From an uncultured Clostridia bacterium (lineage in GTDB: Bacteria; Bacillota; Clostridia; Christensenellales; UBA1242), in contig CALCWV010000013.1 in assembly GCA_937907645.1 (NCBI GenBank), forward strand, positions 1 to 12,541: a stretch of DNA of 12,541 nucleotides, given 5' to 3'. Of this stretch, positions 1-7,672 are shown in pieces. The position numbers and the translations under genes were made by a program. Each line of letters begins with the position of its first letter. The first letter of the stretch is position 1. A model generated the notes under the pieces. That model saw nothing but the letters and a program-made list of their open reading frames with translations. It was not told the DNA's origin and did no database searches.

Positions 1-2
1 GA

Positions 3-503
3 CGTGGCACGGTAAAAGGCGGAATTATTAGAATTGTTATTGCTGCTGTGGCAATAATAATTGCGGTCATTGTTTTAACAACAACACTTAAATCATGGGA
101 TCCGGAAAATATTGGAGGAAGTGTGTTTTTATGCGTTATTGCGGGAATTATAATGATTGCTGGTGTTGGATTTATTGTTGACGGAGCTAAGATGATTGTT
201 GATGGGAAAAAATCTCATGAAGTACTTAAGAAGGGACATCCAGAGAGTGGCAAAATTCTTGATTTAACTGAAACTGAAGTGACTGAAAGAATCAACACCA
301 CTGTTTCTCATTATACAATCTATAATTTGAAATTTGAATACACTGATGACGACGGAAAGTTATGTGAAAGTCAAGAGCCAATAAGTGAGAAAGTTTTTAA
401 TGAGTTGCAAGGGAAGACTCTTGTCCCAATTTTGGTTTATAAGGGAAGGGCTATTTTTGATAAGAAGAGACATGAGGCTATAAACACTGAAAATAATGAA
501 TAA
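3..503 (+). CDS. DUF3592-like membrane protein, 5' end missing
   Basis: The reading frame is open to the left edge of the window, so the N-terminus lies outside; the GTG at 48 falls inside the first membrane helix and is unlikely to be the real start. Two hydrophobic segments are visible, encoded by about 18-90 and 114-185, separated by a short polar loop. A soluble beta-rich domain follows, with the pattern SGKILDLTETEV ... YTIYNLKFEYTDDDGK ... GKTLVPILVYKGRAIFD. This layout, with membrane helices followed by a small domain carrying a Y..KFEY..DDG segment, resembles the DUF3592 family, whose function is unknown. The C-terminus is polar. The gene ends 45 bases before a good terminator, so it is the last gene of its transcript. 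The frame is certain; the family assignment is moderate and made from pattern only. Confidence 0.7.
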   Translation, partial: RGTVKGGIIRIVIAAVAIIIAVIVLTTTLKSWDPENIGGSVFLCVIAGIIMIAGVGFIVDGAKMIVDGKKSHEVLKKGHPESGKILDLTETEVTERINTTVSHYTIYNLKFEYTDDDGKLCESQEPISEKVFNELQGKTLVPILVYKGRAIFDKKRHEAINTENNE

Positions 504-547
504 AATAAAGTCTGTTTTTAAAATCACAAATTAATTATAGAGCATAT

Positions 548-578
548 ATCCATTAGGGAGATTCTAATGGATTTTTGT
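548..578 (+). terminator. Rho-independent terminator after the DUF3592-like gene
   Basis: Perfect 9-bp stem ATCCATTAG (548-556) with CTAATGGAT (564-572), a 7-base loop, then a T-rich tail TTTTGTTT. It lies 45 bases after the stop codon and before the next promoter. Confidence 0.75.
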
Positions 579-609
579 TTAAATTAGCTGTTGTATATCC
601 AAAACCATA

Positions 610-639
610 TTGACAAAACATATGCGCATGTGTTACAAT
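610..639 (+). promoter_or_regulatory. Sigma-A-type promoter with a palindrome filling the spacer
   Basis: TTGACA (610-615) and TACAAT (634-639) are separated by 18 bases. The spacer contains the near-perfect 16-base palindrome ACATATGCGCATGTGT (618-633; one T-G mismatch pair), which could be an operator. The expected start of transcription is near 646, so the 5' leader before the small gene at 660 is very short. The hexamers are strong; the operator role is inference. Confidence 0.7.
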
Positions 640-659
640 AAAGTGTATGGAGGAGAATT

Positions 660-950
660 ATGGCAGGAAAAATAAAAGCTACTTTAAAATCGTTGGGGAG
701 TACATTACTGAGTTTGTTTGGCTTTGACTCATTTAAGAAGAGTGATAATGGGCAGAAACTTATGGATTCCGCTAATGAATTTACAGATACATTGTGTGGC
801 AAAAAATTTTTCCAAACAAATAAAGAAAAAGAAGCAGCTGAAAAGAGAGCTAAGGAGATTGAGAGAGCAAACTTGGCAAAAACAGCTGAAAATACTGAAA
901 AAATCGCGGGTGCTTTGTCACAGTTAAACGATATTATTAAGAAATTGTAA
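660..950 (+). CDS. Small hypothetical protein, amphipathic N-terminus and charged helix
   Basis: This 96-aa protein is not one I recognise. The start is set by GGAGGAG at 649-655, five bases before the ATG. Residues 1-27 look like an amphipathic, Lys-rich helix with a hydrophobic centre (STLLSLFGF), suited to lying on a membrane surface. Residues 50-95 are highly charged and likely helical or coiled coil (KEKEAAEKRAKEIERA, then AGALSQLNDIIKKL). There is a single Cys (C46), no signal peptide cleavage site and no true membrane span. It is a one-gene unit with its own promoter just upstream and a separate promoter before the next gene. No function can be assigned; a peripheral membrane or structural role is only a guess from composition. 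Confidence 0.75.
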   Translation: MAGKIKATLKSLGSTLLSLFGFDSFKKSDNGQKLMDSANEFTDTLCGKKFFQTNKEKEAAEKRAKEIERANLAKTAENTEKIAGALSQLNDIIKKL

Positions 951-965
951 TTTTTATATTACAAA

Positions 966-1030
966 AGATTTAGTAGATTAAGAATTTGAAGCTAGTTTTC
1001 GGTCAGGATAATCTAAAGATTCATAAATCT
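966..1030 (+). other. Possible nested stem-loop in the 951-1103 spacer
   Basis: AGATTTA (966-972) can pair with TAAATCT (1024-1030), and inside it TAGATTA (974-980) can pair with TAATCTA (1010-1016). The arms are AT-only and no T-run follows, so it is neither a clear terminator nor a known RNA family. In DNA this AT-rich the pairing may be chance. Nothing else stands out in this spacer before the promoter at 1104. Confidence 0.25.
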
Positions 1031-1103
1031 ATTAAGTAGCGGTTTTATTTGAATATTTTACTATATGTTCAGACAAAACTTCAGATAATGTAAAAATTTA
1101 GTA

Positions 1104-1132
1104 TTGACTTTTGCTTAATGTAGTGATAAAAT
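1104..1132 (+). promoter_or_regulatory. Sigma-A-type promoter of the 272-aa gene
   Basis: TTGACT (1104-1109), a 17-base spacer, then TAAAAT (1127-1132), with the ATG 26 bases further on. Each hexamer has one mismatch and the spacing is optimal. Confidence 0.65.
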
Positions 1133-1158
1133 ATCAAAGTTAATTTCAAGGAGAAAAA

Positions 1159-1977
1159 ATGAAAAGTTTTAGAGAATACATTGAAGAATTGCCTATTATT
1201 AAAAATGAAATTGAGTCATCAAGAACAAGACAAGAGGCAATTATAGATAAACCTCTTAATAATAGAGAAAAGGGAATGGTTTACAAGCCTTTTAAAGAAG
1301 AAAGAAAACGTTTGTCTGCTTGGATGAAGGAAAACAGAGATAAAATCAAAAAACTCAGAGAAGAAAATGGAATGCTTAAAGATCGTTCTGCTGACATCAA
1401 GAGAATTGGTAAAATGAAAGTTGAAGAATTTCAAATCATGAAAAACTCACTTAGCCAAGAGTTTGAAGATGAATCTAATTTTTTGAGTGGTTTGATTAAT
1501 AGAGAGTTTGAATCAACAAGCATTATCAATAGAGTAAATGACTATTTGAAAGATGAAGACGAAGAGATTCAAGAAGAATTATATGCAGTTGCAAGAGGTG
1601 TTTTGCAAAGCAAGGGATATCAAGTAGTAAATCAGAATGTTAAGAAGATTATCACAAGAGATGACGACGAAATTCCAACAATCGTTAGCATTGATTCAAT
1701 TGTTGTTATCGATCATTACAACAAAATGGAAAGAGATTTTCCGAAAGATGACTCTGTATATCAATTTGTAGGGAAGTTGAGAAGTTTCCTTCCTGAATAT
1801 GACTGCAATGACGTTTACTATGCATTAGGAGATTATTTCTTAAACGAAATTAAGGATAAAGAAGATGTAATAAATTCTAACATGGATCCTTTTGATATCG
1901 ATGGGAAGAAGTACTATCAACCATCTTTTGAAGAGCTTGGAACAGTAGAATCTAAAGAAGCTGGAAATAATAAATAA
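1159..1977 (+). CDS. Hypothetical charged helical protein, 272 aa
   Basis: I do not recognise this protein. The start is supported by AAGGAG at 1148-1153, five bases before the ATG. Residues 1-110 are Lys/Glu/Arg-rich and predicted helical, probably coiled coil (KEERKRLSAWMKENRDKIKK, then KLREENGMLK). Residues 120-200 contain DYLKDEDEEIQEELYAVARG and a likely beta segment, DEIPTIVSIDSIVVIDHYN. The C-terminal part has a helical stretch, DDSVYQFVGKLRSFLPEYD, and a polar tail. No signal peptide, membrane span, metal-binding Cys/His cluster or nucleotide-binding motif is visible, so it is probably cytosolic. It has its own promoter and ends at a bidirectional terminator, so it is monocistronic. 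Base and codon use resemble the neighbours, so there is no sign of recent transfer. Confidence 0.8.
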   Translation: MKSFREYIEELPIIKNEIESSRTRQEAIIDKPLNNREKGMVYKPFKEERKRLSAWMKENRDKIKKLREENGMLKDRSADIKRIGKMKVEEFQIMKNSLSQEFEDESNFLSGLINREFESTSIINRVNDYLKDEDEEIQEELYAVARGVLQSKGYQVVNQNVKKIITRDDDEIPTIVSIDSIVVIDHYNKMERDFPKDDSVYQFVGKLRSFLPEYDCNDVYYALGDYFLNEIKDKEDVINSNMDPFDIDGKKYYQPSFEELGTVESKEAGNNK

Positions 1978-2004
1978 GTAGAAGATTTTGGATTATTCAC
2001 ATAA

Positions 2005-2038
2005 CGAAAAAAAACTAGGAAACACCTAGTTTTTTTAT
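2005..2038. terminator. Bidirectional terminator between convergent genes
   Basis: ACTAGG (2014-2019) pairs with CCTAGT (2025-2030) around a 5-base loop. The stem is extended by an A-run (from 2007) on the left and a T-run (2030-2036) on the right, so each strand reads a hairpin followed by U residues. It lies 27 bases after the 272-aa gene and 16 bases beyond the stop codon of the - strand DUF1846 gene, so it can serve both. Confidence 0.85.
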
Positions 2039-2053
2039 AAATCTAATACAGTT

Positions 2054-3532
2054 TTATATAAACAAATTATTGTTTTCGAAGTGAGGCTCGCTTGTTATAT
2101 TGATTCCGAGCTTTTTAAGTGTGTTTTCATCTGAAGCAGAGAGGATATACGTGCTGTGAGCGTTGCATCCCTTTAAGTCGTCGATTCTTGAAAGACATTT
2201 TCTTGCTACTTCGCTTTTTGTTGCACAAATTGCAAGGGCGGTGAGAACGTCATCTAAAGATAAAACACTTGATTTTGATTTTAAAACATTTATCTTTAAG
2301 TTTAAGATAGGCTTTAATATCTCATTGCTAATAAGTGTGATCCCGTCATCAATATTTGCAAGCGTTTTTAATGCATTTAATACAACAGCACCGGCAGCGG
2401 AAAGCAAACTCTTTGTTTTTCCTGCGATTAGCTCTTTATTTGGCAATTCTAGGCCTATTGTAGGGCATCCTGACTCTTTGCTAATCCTCTTTGTAAATGG
2501 GATAATAGGGAGGAAATCTTTGCTTATTTCAAGCTCATTCATTAACATTTGAACTCTATCAACTGTATCGAAGGAAGTATTTCCTTTCTTATAGTCGCAA
2601 TAATATCTATAATATCTTCTAACGACTTCTTCCTTGCTGGCTCTTTGGCAAACTTCGTCGTTTACAATTCCGAATCCGACCATATTTACGCCCATATCCG
2701 TTGGAGAATAGTAGATATCCTTACCAGTAATTTTTCTGAGGATATTTTTTAGAACAGGGAAGACTTCTAAGTCACGATTATAGTTTACTGTAAGTTTTCC
2801 ATATTTGTTAAAATGATATGAGTCAATCATGTTTATATCTTTAATATCTGCAGTTGCGGCTTCATAAGCAACGTTGACTGGATGTTTTAATGGGAGATTC
2901 CAAACAGGGAAGGTTTCAAACTTAGCATAACCAGCATTTACGCCTCTTTTATATTCGTGATAAAGCTGGCTTAGGCAAGTGGCAAGTTTTCCGCTTGATG
3001 GCCCCGGTGCTGTAACAACGACAAGAGGGCGAGTTGTTTCTATATATGGATTAGCACCATATCCTTCATCTGACACGATTGTATCGATGTCGTTAGGGTA
3101 TCCTTTTGTATATTGGTGGAAATATACTCTTTCACCTCTTCTTTCAAGCTTTGTTGCAAATTTTTGTGCACTTGATTGACCTTTATATAGCGTTATAACT
3201 ATAGATGAAACATATAAGCCTAAATCACGGAAACTGTCAATTAATCTAAGAACTTCGTTGTCATAACTTAAACCTAAATCAGCGCGGATTCTATTTTTTT
3301 CAATGTCATTCGCACTTATGCAGATAACTATTTCTGCTTTTTCTTTCATGCTGCATAGCAATTTAATCTTAACGTCAGGTTCAAAACCGGGCAAAACACG
3401 GGCGGCGTGAAGATCGTCGAATAGTTTTCCGCCCATTTCTAAATAAAGCTTATTTCCGAAGGAATCGATCCTTTTTAAGATGTTTTCCTTCTGTAATTGT
3501 AAATATTTTTGATTATCAAAACCTTTTTCCAT
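2054..3532 (-). CDS. DUF1846 domain-containing protein
   Basis: This 492-aa protein matches the DUF1846 family in length and motifs. The family is common in Firmicutes; crystal structures exist but I know of no established biochemical role. Features include the N-terminal RIDSFGNKLYLEMGGKLFDD (residues 21-40), FHQYTKGYPNDIDTIVSDEG (138-157), and a glycine-rich, P-loop-like VVVTAPGPSSGKLATCLSQL (171-190), followed by YHEYKRGVNAGYAKFETFPV (191-210) and NLPLKHPVNVAYEAATADI. This suggests nucleotide or cofactor binding, which is inference. The ATG is set by GGGAGGAAG (complement of 3534-3542). No signal peptide or membrane span is seen, so it should be cytosolic. It is transcribed away from the sporulation and cell-wall block and toward a shared bidirectional terminator. 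The family call is firm; the function is unknown. Confidence 0.92.
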   Translation of the reverse strand: MEKGFDNQKYLQLQKENILKRIDSFGNKLYLEMGGKLFDDLHAARVLPGFEPDVKIKLLCSMKEKAEIVICISANDIEKNRIRADLGLSYDNEVLRLIDSFRDLGLYVSSIVITLYKGQSSAQKFATKLERRGERVYFHQYTKGYPNDIDTIVSDEGYGANPYIETTRPLVVVTAPGPSSGKLATCLSQLYHEYKRGVNAGYAKFETFPVWNLPLKHPVNVAYEAATADIKDINMIDSYHFNKYGKLTVNYNRDLEVFPVLKNILRKITGKDIYYSPTDMGVNMVGFGIVNDEVCQRASKEEVVRRYYRYYCDYKKGNTSFDTVDRVQMLMNELEISKDFLPIIPFTKRISKESGCPTIGLELPNKELIAGKTKSLLSAAGAVVLNALKTLANIDDGITLISNEILKPILNLKINVLKSKSSVLSLDDVLTALAICATKSEVARKCLSRIDDLKGCNAHSTYILSASDENTLKKLGINITSEPHFENNNLFI

Positions 3533-3558
3533 TCTTCCTCCCTTGTAAATATAAAATT

Positions 3559-3587
3559 AGTATACAACTTTAATCAGAATTTTAAAA
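3559..3587 (-). promoter_or_regulatory. Candidate promoter for the DUF1846 gene
   Basis: On the - strand, TATACT (complement of 3559-3564) lies 26 bases before the ATG. The -35 position 17 bases upstream reads TTTTAA (complement of 3582-3587), which is poor. Only the -10 is convincing. Confidence 0.35.
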
Positions 3588-3623
3588 ATAATTTTGTAAG
3601 AAAAATAAAAAAACAATAAAAAC

Positions 3624-4205
3624 ATGAATTTGGTCAAAAATATTTACATGATGAATTATTACTTATTAATTCCGGTATTTTTGATACTGTTATTTCTTTT
3701 TCCAATCCCACTGATGTTTAAAACCTCTGGAAATATCTTTAAACTCAGTGCAGTTGTTGTGGTCTACATTTGCGGAATTAAAATGAAAGGGTTGGCCTTG
3801 AAAACTGATATACATGGTGTGAAGATTTACGAGGACAAAAAGGAAATTCCGAAAAACAATTCTGATGAACAAAAGGAATCGGTCTACTTAAAACAACTGT
3901 TCCTTCAGGTTAAGGATAAAATGAGAATCCAACTAATGCAAATAAATTATAACTTTGGTGTGGGGGGCGCTTTTCAGTCTTCACTTATAGCTGGATGGAT
4001 AAATATTTTTTTGCTTATTTTGCTTACTAGAATCAAGAGCGAAAAGCCTACGACGTCGATGCTTGTGTGTGATAATGTGGCATACAATTCCACTGTTTTT
4101 GAAGGTGCATTAATGGTAAAAGCGAGGATAACTTTGTTTGATCTTGTATATTCTTTGATCTATTCGGTTATTCTAATGATATATATTAAAATCAATAAAA
4201 AGTAG
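3624..4205 (+). CDS. DUF2953 domain-containing membrane protein
   Basis: This 193-aa protein has a hydrophobic N-terminal anchor (about residues 11-33). Its C-terminal half carries the pattern seen in DUF2953 proteins: INYNFGVGGAFQSSLIAGW (about 106-124), a hydrophobic stretch (INIFLLILLTRI), then VFEGALMVKARITLFDLVYS and a final hydrophobic segment. DUF2953 genes commonly sit just before ytfJ/gerW in Clostridia, exactly as here, which supports the call more than sequence alone. The function is unknown; a role in spore or envelope biology is inferred from neighbourhood. The start is uncertain: no Shine-Dalgarno precedes ATG 3624, and ATGs at 3648 and 3651, nearer the hydrophobic segment, are alternatives also lacking a good site. 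The next gene begins 37 bases downstream. Confidence 0.8.
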   Translation: MNLVKNIYMMNYYLLIPVFLILLFLFPIPLMFKTSGNIFKLSAVVVVYICGIKMKGLALKTDIHGVKIYEDKKEIPKNNSDEQKESVYLKQLFLQVKDKMRIQLMQINYNFGVGGAFQSSLIAGWINIFLLILLTRIKSEKPTTSMLVCDNVAYNSTVFEGALMVKARITLFDLVYSLIYSVILMIYIKINKK

Positions 4206-4242
4206 GTAGTATGTCATAATTGCTACTATATATGGAGGTATT

Positions 4243-4641
4243 ATGAGGATTTGCGGAGATGGAGATACAATAAGTCAGCTCATTCAAAACAGCATGGATA
4301 AGATAAAGGGACTTGTTGACTCAAGTACGATTATTGGAGAAAGAATTGAAACGGTCGACGGCACAACGATTATTCCAATTTCTCGTGTAACAGTTGGATA
4401 TGTTGTTGGTGGTGGAGAATATGCGGATCTGTCATCAAAGAAATATCATAACAATTTCCCTATGGCAGGAGGTAGTAGCGGCGGAACAAGTATAACGCCA
4501 GTTGGCTTCCTTGTAGACAAGGGAAGAGAAGTAAGTTTTATAAATGTTGAGGATAAAAGTATGTATCAAACTGTTCTTAACATTATAAACACTGTTATGA
4601 GTAAAATGAAAAAGAAGGACAAGCAGGATGAAAAGGAGTAG
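4243..4641 (+). CDS. ytfJ: GerW/YtfJ family sporulation protein
   Basis: At 132 aa this is typical of the Spore_YtfJ family; the Bacillus subtilis member (YtfJ/GerW) is made in the forespore and is needed for proper germination. The core is visible: LVDSSTIIGERIETVDGTTI (residues 24-43), IIPISRVTVGYVVGGGEY (43-60), the Gly/Ser-rich stretch AGGSSGGTSITPVGFLV (75-91), then an amphipathic C-terminal helix and a charged tail. GGAGG at 4234-4238 sits four bases before the ATG. It opens a tightly packed run of five genes, and its last 14 bases overlap the start of dacF, suggesting translational coupling. The family call is firm. Presence of this gene is good evidence that the organism makes, or descends from organisms that made, endospores. 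Confidence 0.95.
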   Translation: MRICGDGDTISQLIQNSMDKIKGLVDSSTIIGERIETVDGTTIIPISRVTVGYVVGGGEYADLSSKKYHNNFPMAGGSSGGTSITPVGFLVDKGREVSFINVEDKSMYQTVLNIINTVMSKMKKKDKQDEKE

Positions 4642-5755
4642 GCTATTTTTCTTATCGCTAATTTTAATCTTTGCGGCTCTTTGTGTCCCTTTTCAAAGTA
4701 TAGATTCAAGCGCAGATGCTTTCACGAGCGCAAGGGCTATGTGCGTGATTGAGTCTTCATCTAACAGAATTCTTTATTCCAAGAATGAAAATGAAAAAAG
4801 AGCAATGGCAAGTACGACAAAAATTATGACTGCAATAACCGCTATTGAAAGCGGAGTGGATCTCGACATACCTTTTGAAATTTCAAGAAAAGCTGTTGGC
4901 ATTTCGGGGACTTCCATATATCTTAGAGACGGGGAGGAGTTAACGCTTAGAGATTTGCTCTATGGACTTATGTTAGTCTCAGGGAATGATGCAAGCTATG
5001 CAATTGGAGAGTATGTCGGCAACGGGATTGAGCATTTTATTGACATGATGAATTGGAAGGCACATCAAATTGGAGCTTTTAACACCCATTTTGAAAACAC
5101 TCATGGATTGGACGCTGATGGGCATTACACTTCGGCTTATGACCTTGCCATTATTTCAAGCTATGCACTAAAAAATGAGACTTTTAAAGAAATTGTTTCA
5201 ACAAAGGACATTCAAATAACTAACACAGACGGAAAAATTAGATATTTCAGAAATAAAAACAAGCTTTTAAATGCTTTGGACGGAGCAATAGGTGTTAAAA
5301 CTGGGTACACTGGTGATGCTGGAAGATGTTTAGTCAGTGCCGTTGAAAGAGATGGAATACAGGTTGTTTGCGTAGTTTTAGACTGCCGTCCGATGTTTGA
5401 AGATAGCGCTGAACTGCTTGAAAAAGCCTTTAAAGAATATGATTTAATTGACCTTGCATCAAATATTGTCTATCCAGAATCTATATCAGTTGAGAATGGA
5501 AGCAAGGATAGCGTTTTAATTTCAAGATTAAAAAGCTGCTACTATCCTTTAAAAGAGGGAGAAAAAGAAAAAATATCTGTTGAGCTAAATTTGACAGACA
5601 AGGTTAAAGCTCCAATAAAAAAGGGAGATGAAATAGGGGAAATTAGAATTTTTATTGATAAAGACTTGCTATTTTCCGAAAAAATCTTTACAATGGAAGA
5701 TGTAAAGGAGAAAGGAGTATTACAAAAGATAGGTGATGTAATCTCTCAATGGTGA
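4628..5755 (+). CDS. dacF: D-alanyl-D-alanine carboxypeptidase, DacF-like (PBP5 type)
   Basis: A serine peptidase of the penicillin-binding S11 family, which removes the terminal D-Ala of peptidoglycan stem peptides outside the membrane. An N-terminal signal sequence (residues 1-31, hydrophobic 6-21, possible cleavage near SSADA) is followed by the catalytic domain with all three motifs: STTK (S62 nucleophile, K65), SGN (118-120) and KTG (224-226). Residues about 265-350 form a C-terminal PBP5_C-like beta domain, and the end (VLQKIGDVISQW) could be a short amphipathic anchor. Length (375 aa) is normal. The ATG lies inside ytfJ (14-base overlap), with AGAAGGA at 4613-4619 as ribosome site. Position next to ytfJ matches the DacF/DacB sporulation paralogues, so a role in spore cortex or forespore wall is likely; the exact paralogue name is inference. 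Confidence 0.95.
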   Translation: MKRSRLFFLSLILIFAALCVPFQSIDSSADAFTSARAMCVIESSSNRILYSKNENEKRAMASTTKIMTAITAIESGVDLDIPFEISRKAVGISGTSIYLRDGEELTLRDLLYGLMLVSGNDASYAIGEYVGNGIEHFIDMMNWKAHQIGAFNTHFENTHGLDADGHYTSAYDLAIISSYALKNETFKEIVSTKDIQITNTDGKIRYFRNKNKLLNALDGAIGVKTGYTGDAGRCLVSAVERDGIQVVCVVLDCRPMFEDSAELLEKAFKEYDLIDLASNIVYPESISVENGSKDSVLISRLKSCYYPLKEGEKEKISVELNLTDKVKAPIKKGDEIGEIRIFIDKDLLFSEKIFTMEDVKEKGVLQKIGDVISQW

Positions 5756-5762
5756 TTTTTTA

Positions 5763-6470
5763 ATGAGATTAAATAAATTTTTAAGTACAGCGGGAATAGC
5801 CTCAAGAAGAAAGAGCGATGAATTAATTAAAGAGGGAAAGGTTTCTGTAAATGGCAGTGTTGTTACAGAAATGGGAGTTGAAGTTAATCCTAAAAAAGAT
5901 AAAGTTGTTTACAACGGAGAACAAGTTGTTCTTCCAAGTGCGTTTGTATACTATAAATTCAACAAGCCAAAGGGTTATGTTTGTACAGCAAGCGATGAGA
6001 AGGGAAGAAAGACTATCTATGACATAATTGACGTTCCTGAAAGGTTGTTTTCAATAGGAAGATTAGATTACGACACAGAAGGATTATTAATTTTGACAAA
6101 TGATGGCGAGTTCGCGAATAAAATCGCTCATCCTTCTTTCCATATTGAAAAGGAATATAGAGCAACAATTGAGGGAGAAGTTCTTGAAAGCGAAATGGCT
6201 GTTATGAGAAAAGGTGTTGTAGTTGACGGAGAGAGAATGCCTGCGGCAAAAGTTAAATGGCTTAGCTATGAGAAAGGCTTTACAAAGCTTTCCATTGTCA
6301 TCGATGAAGGACAAAACAGACAGATTAGAAGGATGTTTGAGGCAATTGGAAAGACAATTAAGCTCTTGAAGAGAGTTAGAATTGGTCAGGTTACTCTGGG
6401 AGGATTGAAGAGAGGTGAGCTGAAAGAGCTTAAGCCTATTGAAATCAGTCTTCTTTTGGAGGGAATGTGA
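5763..6470 (+). CDS. rluB: RsuA/RluB-family 23S rRNA pseudouridine synthase
   Basis: Converts specific uridines of ribosomal RNA to pseudouridine; in the RluB branch the target is in 23S rRNA helix 80 (U2605, E. coli numbering). An N-terminal S4 RNA-binding domain (residues 1-55: MRLNKFLSTAGIASRRKSDE, then KVSVNG) precedes the catalytic domain with FNKPKGYVC (66-74) and the signature GRLDYDTEGLLILTNDGEF (99-117), where D102 aligns with the catalytic Asp. GQNRQIRRMFEAIG near residues 183-196 is the conserved second family motif. The 235-aa length is usual. The ribosome site GGTGA (5751-5755) overlaps the dacF stop codon and decides the start. It sits seven bases after dacF and overlaps the next gene by four bases. 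RluB versus RsuA or RluE/F cannot be settled by eye; the gene neighbourhood favours RluB. Confidence 0.93.
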   Translation: MRLNKFLSTAGIASRRKSDELIKEGKVSVNGSVVTEMGVEVNPKKDKVVYNGEQVVLPSAFVYYKFNKPKGYVCTASDEKGRKTIYDIIDVPERLFSIGRLDYDTEGLLILTNDGEFANKIAHPSFHIEKEYRATIEGEVLESEMAVMRKGVVVDGERMPAAKVKWLSYEKGFTKLSIVIDEGQNRQIRRMFEAIGKTIKLLKRVRIGQVTLGGLKRGELKELKPIEISLLLEGM

Positions 6471-7663
6471 AAGTATGTATAGTAGGTGCCGGCGCATCAG
6501 GATTGATGTGTGCCGGCTTTATTGCTAAAAAAGGACATGACATCAGCGTGTTTGACGGAAATGAGAAGGCGGGAAAGAAAATTTACATCACTGGAAAGGG
6601 AAGATGTAATTTCACAAATGCATGCATTGGGGATGACTTTAATAGCAACATTGTAAATGGAGAGAAATTTTTGTACAGTTCACTTTCAAAGTGGAATTCT
6701 TTTGATACTATTTCTTTCTTTGAAGATTTGGGGATGAAGAGTAAAATTGAGAGAGGTAATCGTGCGTTTCCAGAAAGTGATAAGGCGAGTGATGTAACTA
6801 AGGCACTTTTAAAACATTGCCAAGGTGTTCATTTTGTCTATAACGAAAAGGTGGTTGCAATTGACAAAAAAGATGAATTTCTAGTTATAACTGACAAGGG
6901 AAAATACACTTTTGATGCAGTTATTATTGCAACAGGTGGCAAGTCTTACAGTGCAACAGGTAGCACAGGGGATGGATATAAACTTGCAAGGATGTTGGGA
7001 CACACTATTATTGAACCAAGACCTGCACTTTGTCCAATTGAACTAAGCGATAAGTTTATTAAGGAATTACAGGGGATATCTTTGAAAAATGTTAAACTCT
7101 CAGCGAAATATGACGGGAAAAGTGCTGAAGAATTTGGGGAGATGATGTTCACAGACAGAGGGATAACTGGTCCGATCGTGCTTACAATTTCAAGCCTAAT
7201 TAATAGGGCAAAAGATATTTCACTTCTTTTAGATTTCAAGCCTGCGCTTGATGAAAAAACACTTGATAATAGACTTTTAAGGGAATTTGAAGAAAACAAA
7301 AATAAAAACATTTCGAATGTAATTGCTCATTTGATTCCAAGCGGACTTGTAGATGTTTTTCTAAAAGTATGTTCTATTTCTTCTGATAGAAAAGTAAATA
7401 GTATTAAGATAGAAGAGAGAGTTAGAATTATTGAGAATCTCAAAAGATTTAAGTTAAGCTTTAAAAGCCTATATCCATTAGACTGCGCAATTGTCACAAG
7501 TGGTGGTGTTAACACAAAAGAAATTAATCCGAAAAATATGGAAAGTAAATTGGTGAAAAATCTGTATTTTATCGGGGAAGTGTTGGATATAGATGCACTT
7601 ACAGGTGGATTTAATTTGCAACTAGCTTTTGCGACGGCAGTAAGCTGCTCAAGTAATTTTTAA
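6467..7663 (+). CDS. HI0933-family NAD(P)/FAD-dependent oxidoreductase (YhiN/BaiN-like)
   Basis: A two-dinucleotide-binding flavoprotein, 398 aa. The N-terminal Rossmann motif is GAGASG (residues 7-12), with an acidic residue (D30) after strand 2. Next comes the family hallmark AGKKIYITGKGRCNFTNA (35-52), then RAFPES (99-104) and IIATGGKSYSATGSTGDGY (153-171). The C-terminus has LYFIGEVLDIDALTGGFNLQ, with the second flavin contact. Members are variously annotated as aminoacetone oxidase or BaiN; the true substrate is not established here. The start is GTG at 6467, overlapping the rluB stop as GTGA, with GGAGGG at 6458-6463 just upstream. In many Clostridia this gene lies between rluB and cmk; here plsC follows directly and cmk is absent from this position. 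Confidence 0.93.
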   Translation: MKVCIVGAGASGLMCAGFIAKKGHDISVFDGNEKAGKKIYITGKGRCNFTNACIGDDFNSNIVNGEKFLYSSLSKWNSFDTISFFEDLGMKSKIERGNRAFPESDKASDVTKALLKHCQGVHFVYNEKVVAIDKKDEFLVITDKGKYTFDAVIIATGGKSYSATGSTGDGYKLARMLGHTIIEPRPALCPIELSDKFIKELQGISLKNVKLSAKYDGKSAEEFGEMMFTDRGITGPIVLTISSLINRAKDISLLLDFKPALDEKTLDNRLLREFEENKNKNISNVIAHLIPSGLVDVFLKVCSISSDRKVNSIKIEERVRIIENLKRFKLSFKSLYPLDCAIVTSGGVNTKEINPKNMESKLVKNLYFIGEVLDIDALTGGFNLQLAFATAVSCSSNF

Positions 7664-7672
7664 GGAGGAGTT

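Noticed and set aside
4206..4242. Sporulation sigma-factor promoter in front of ytfJ
   Set aside because: CATAATT at 4215-4221 resembles a sigma-G -10, but there is no matching -35 at the right distance, and the gap before ytfJ is only 37 bases.
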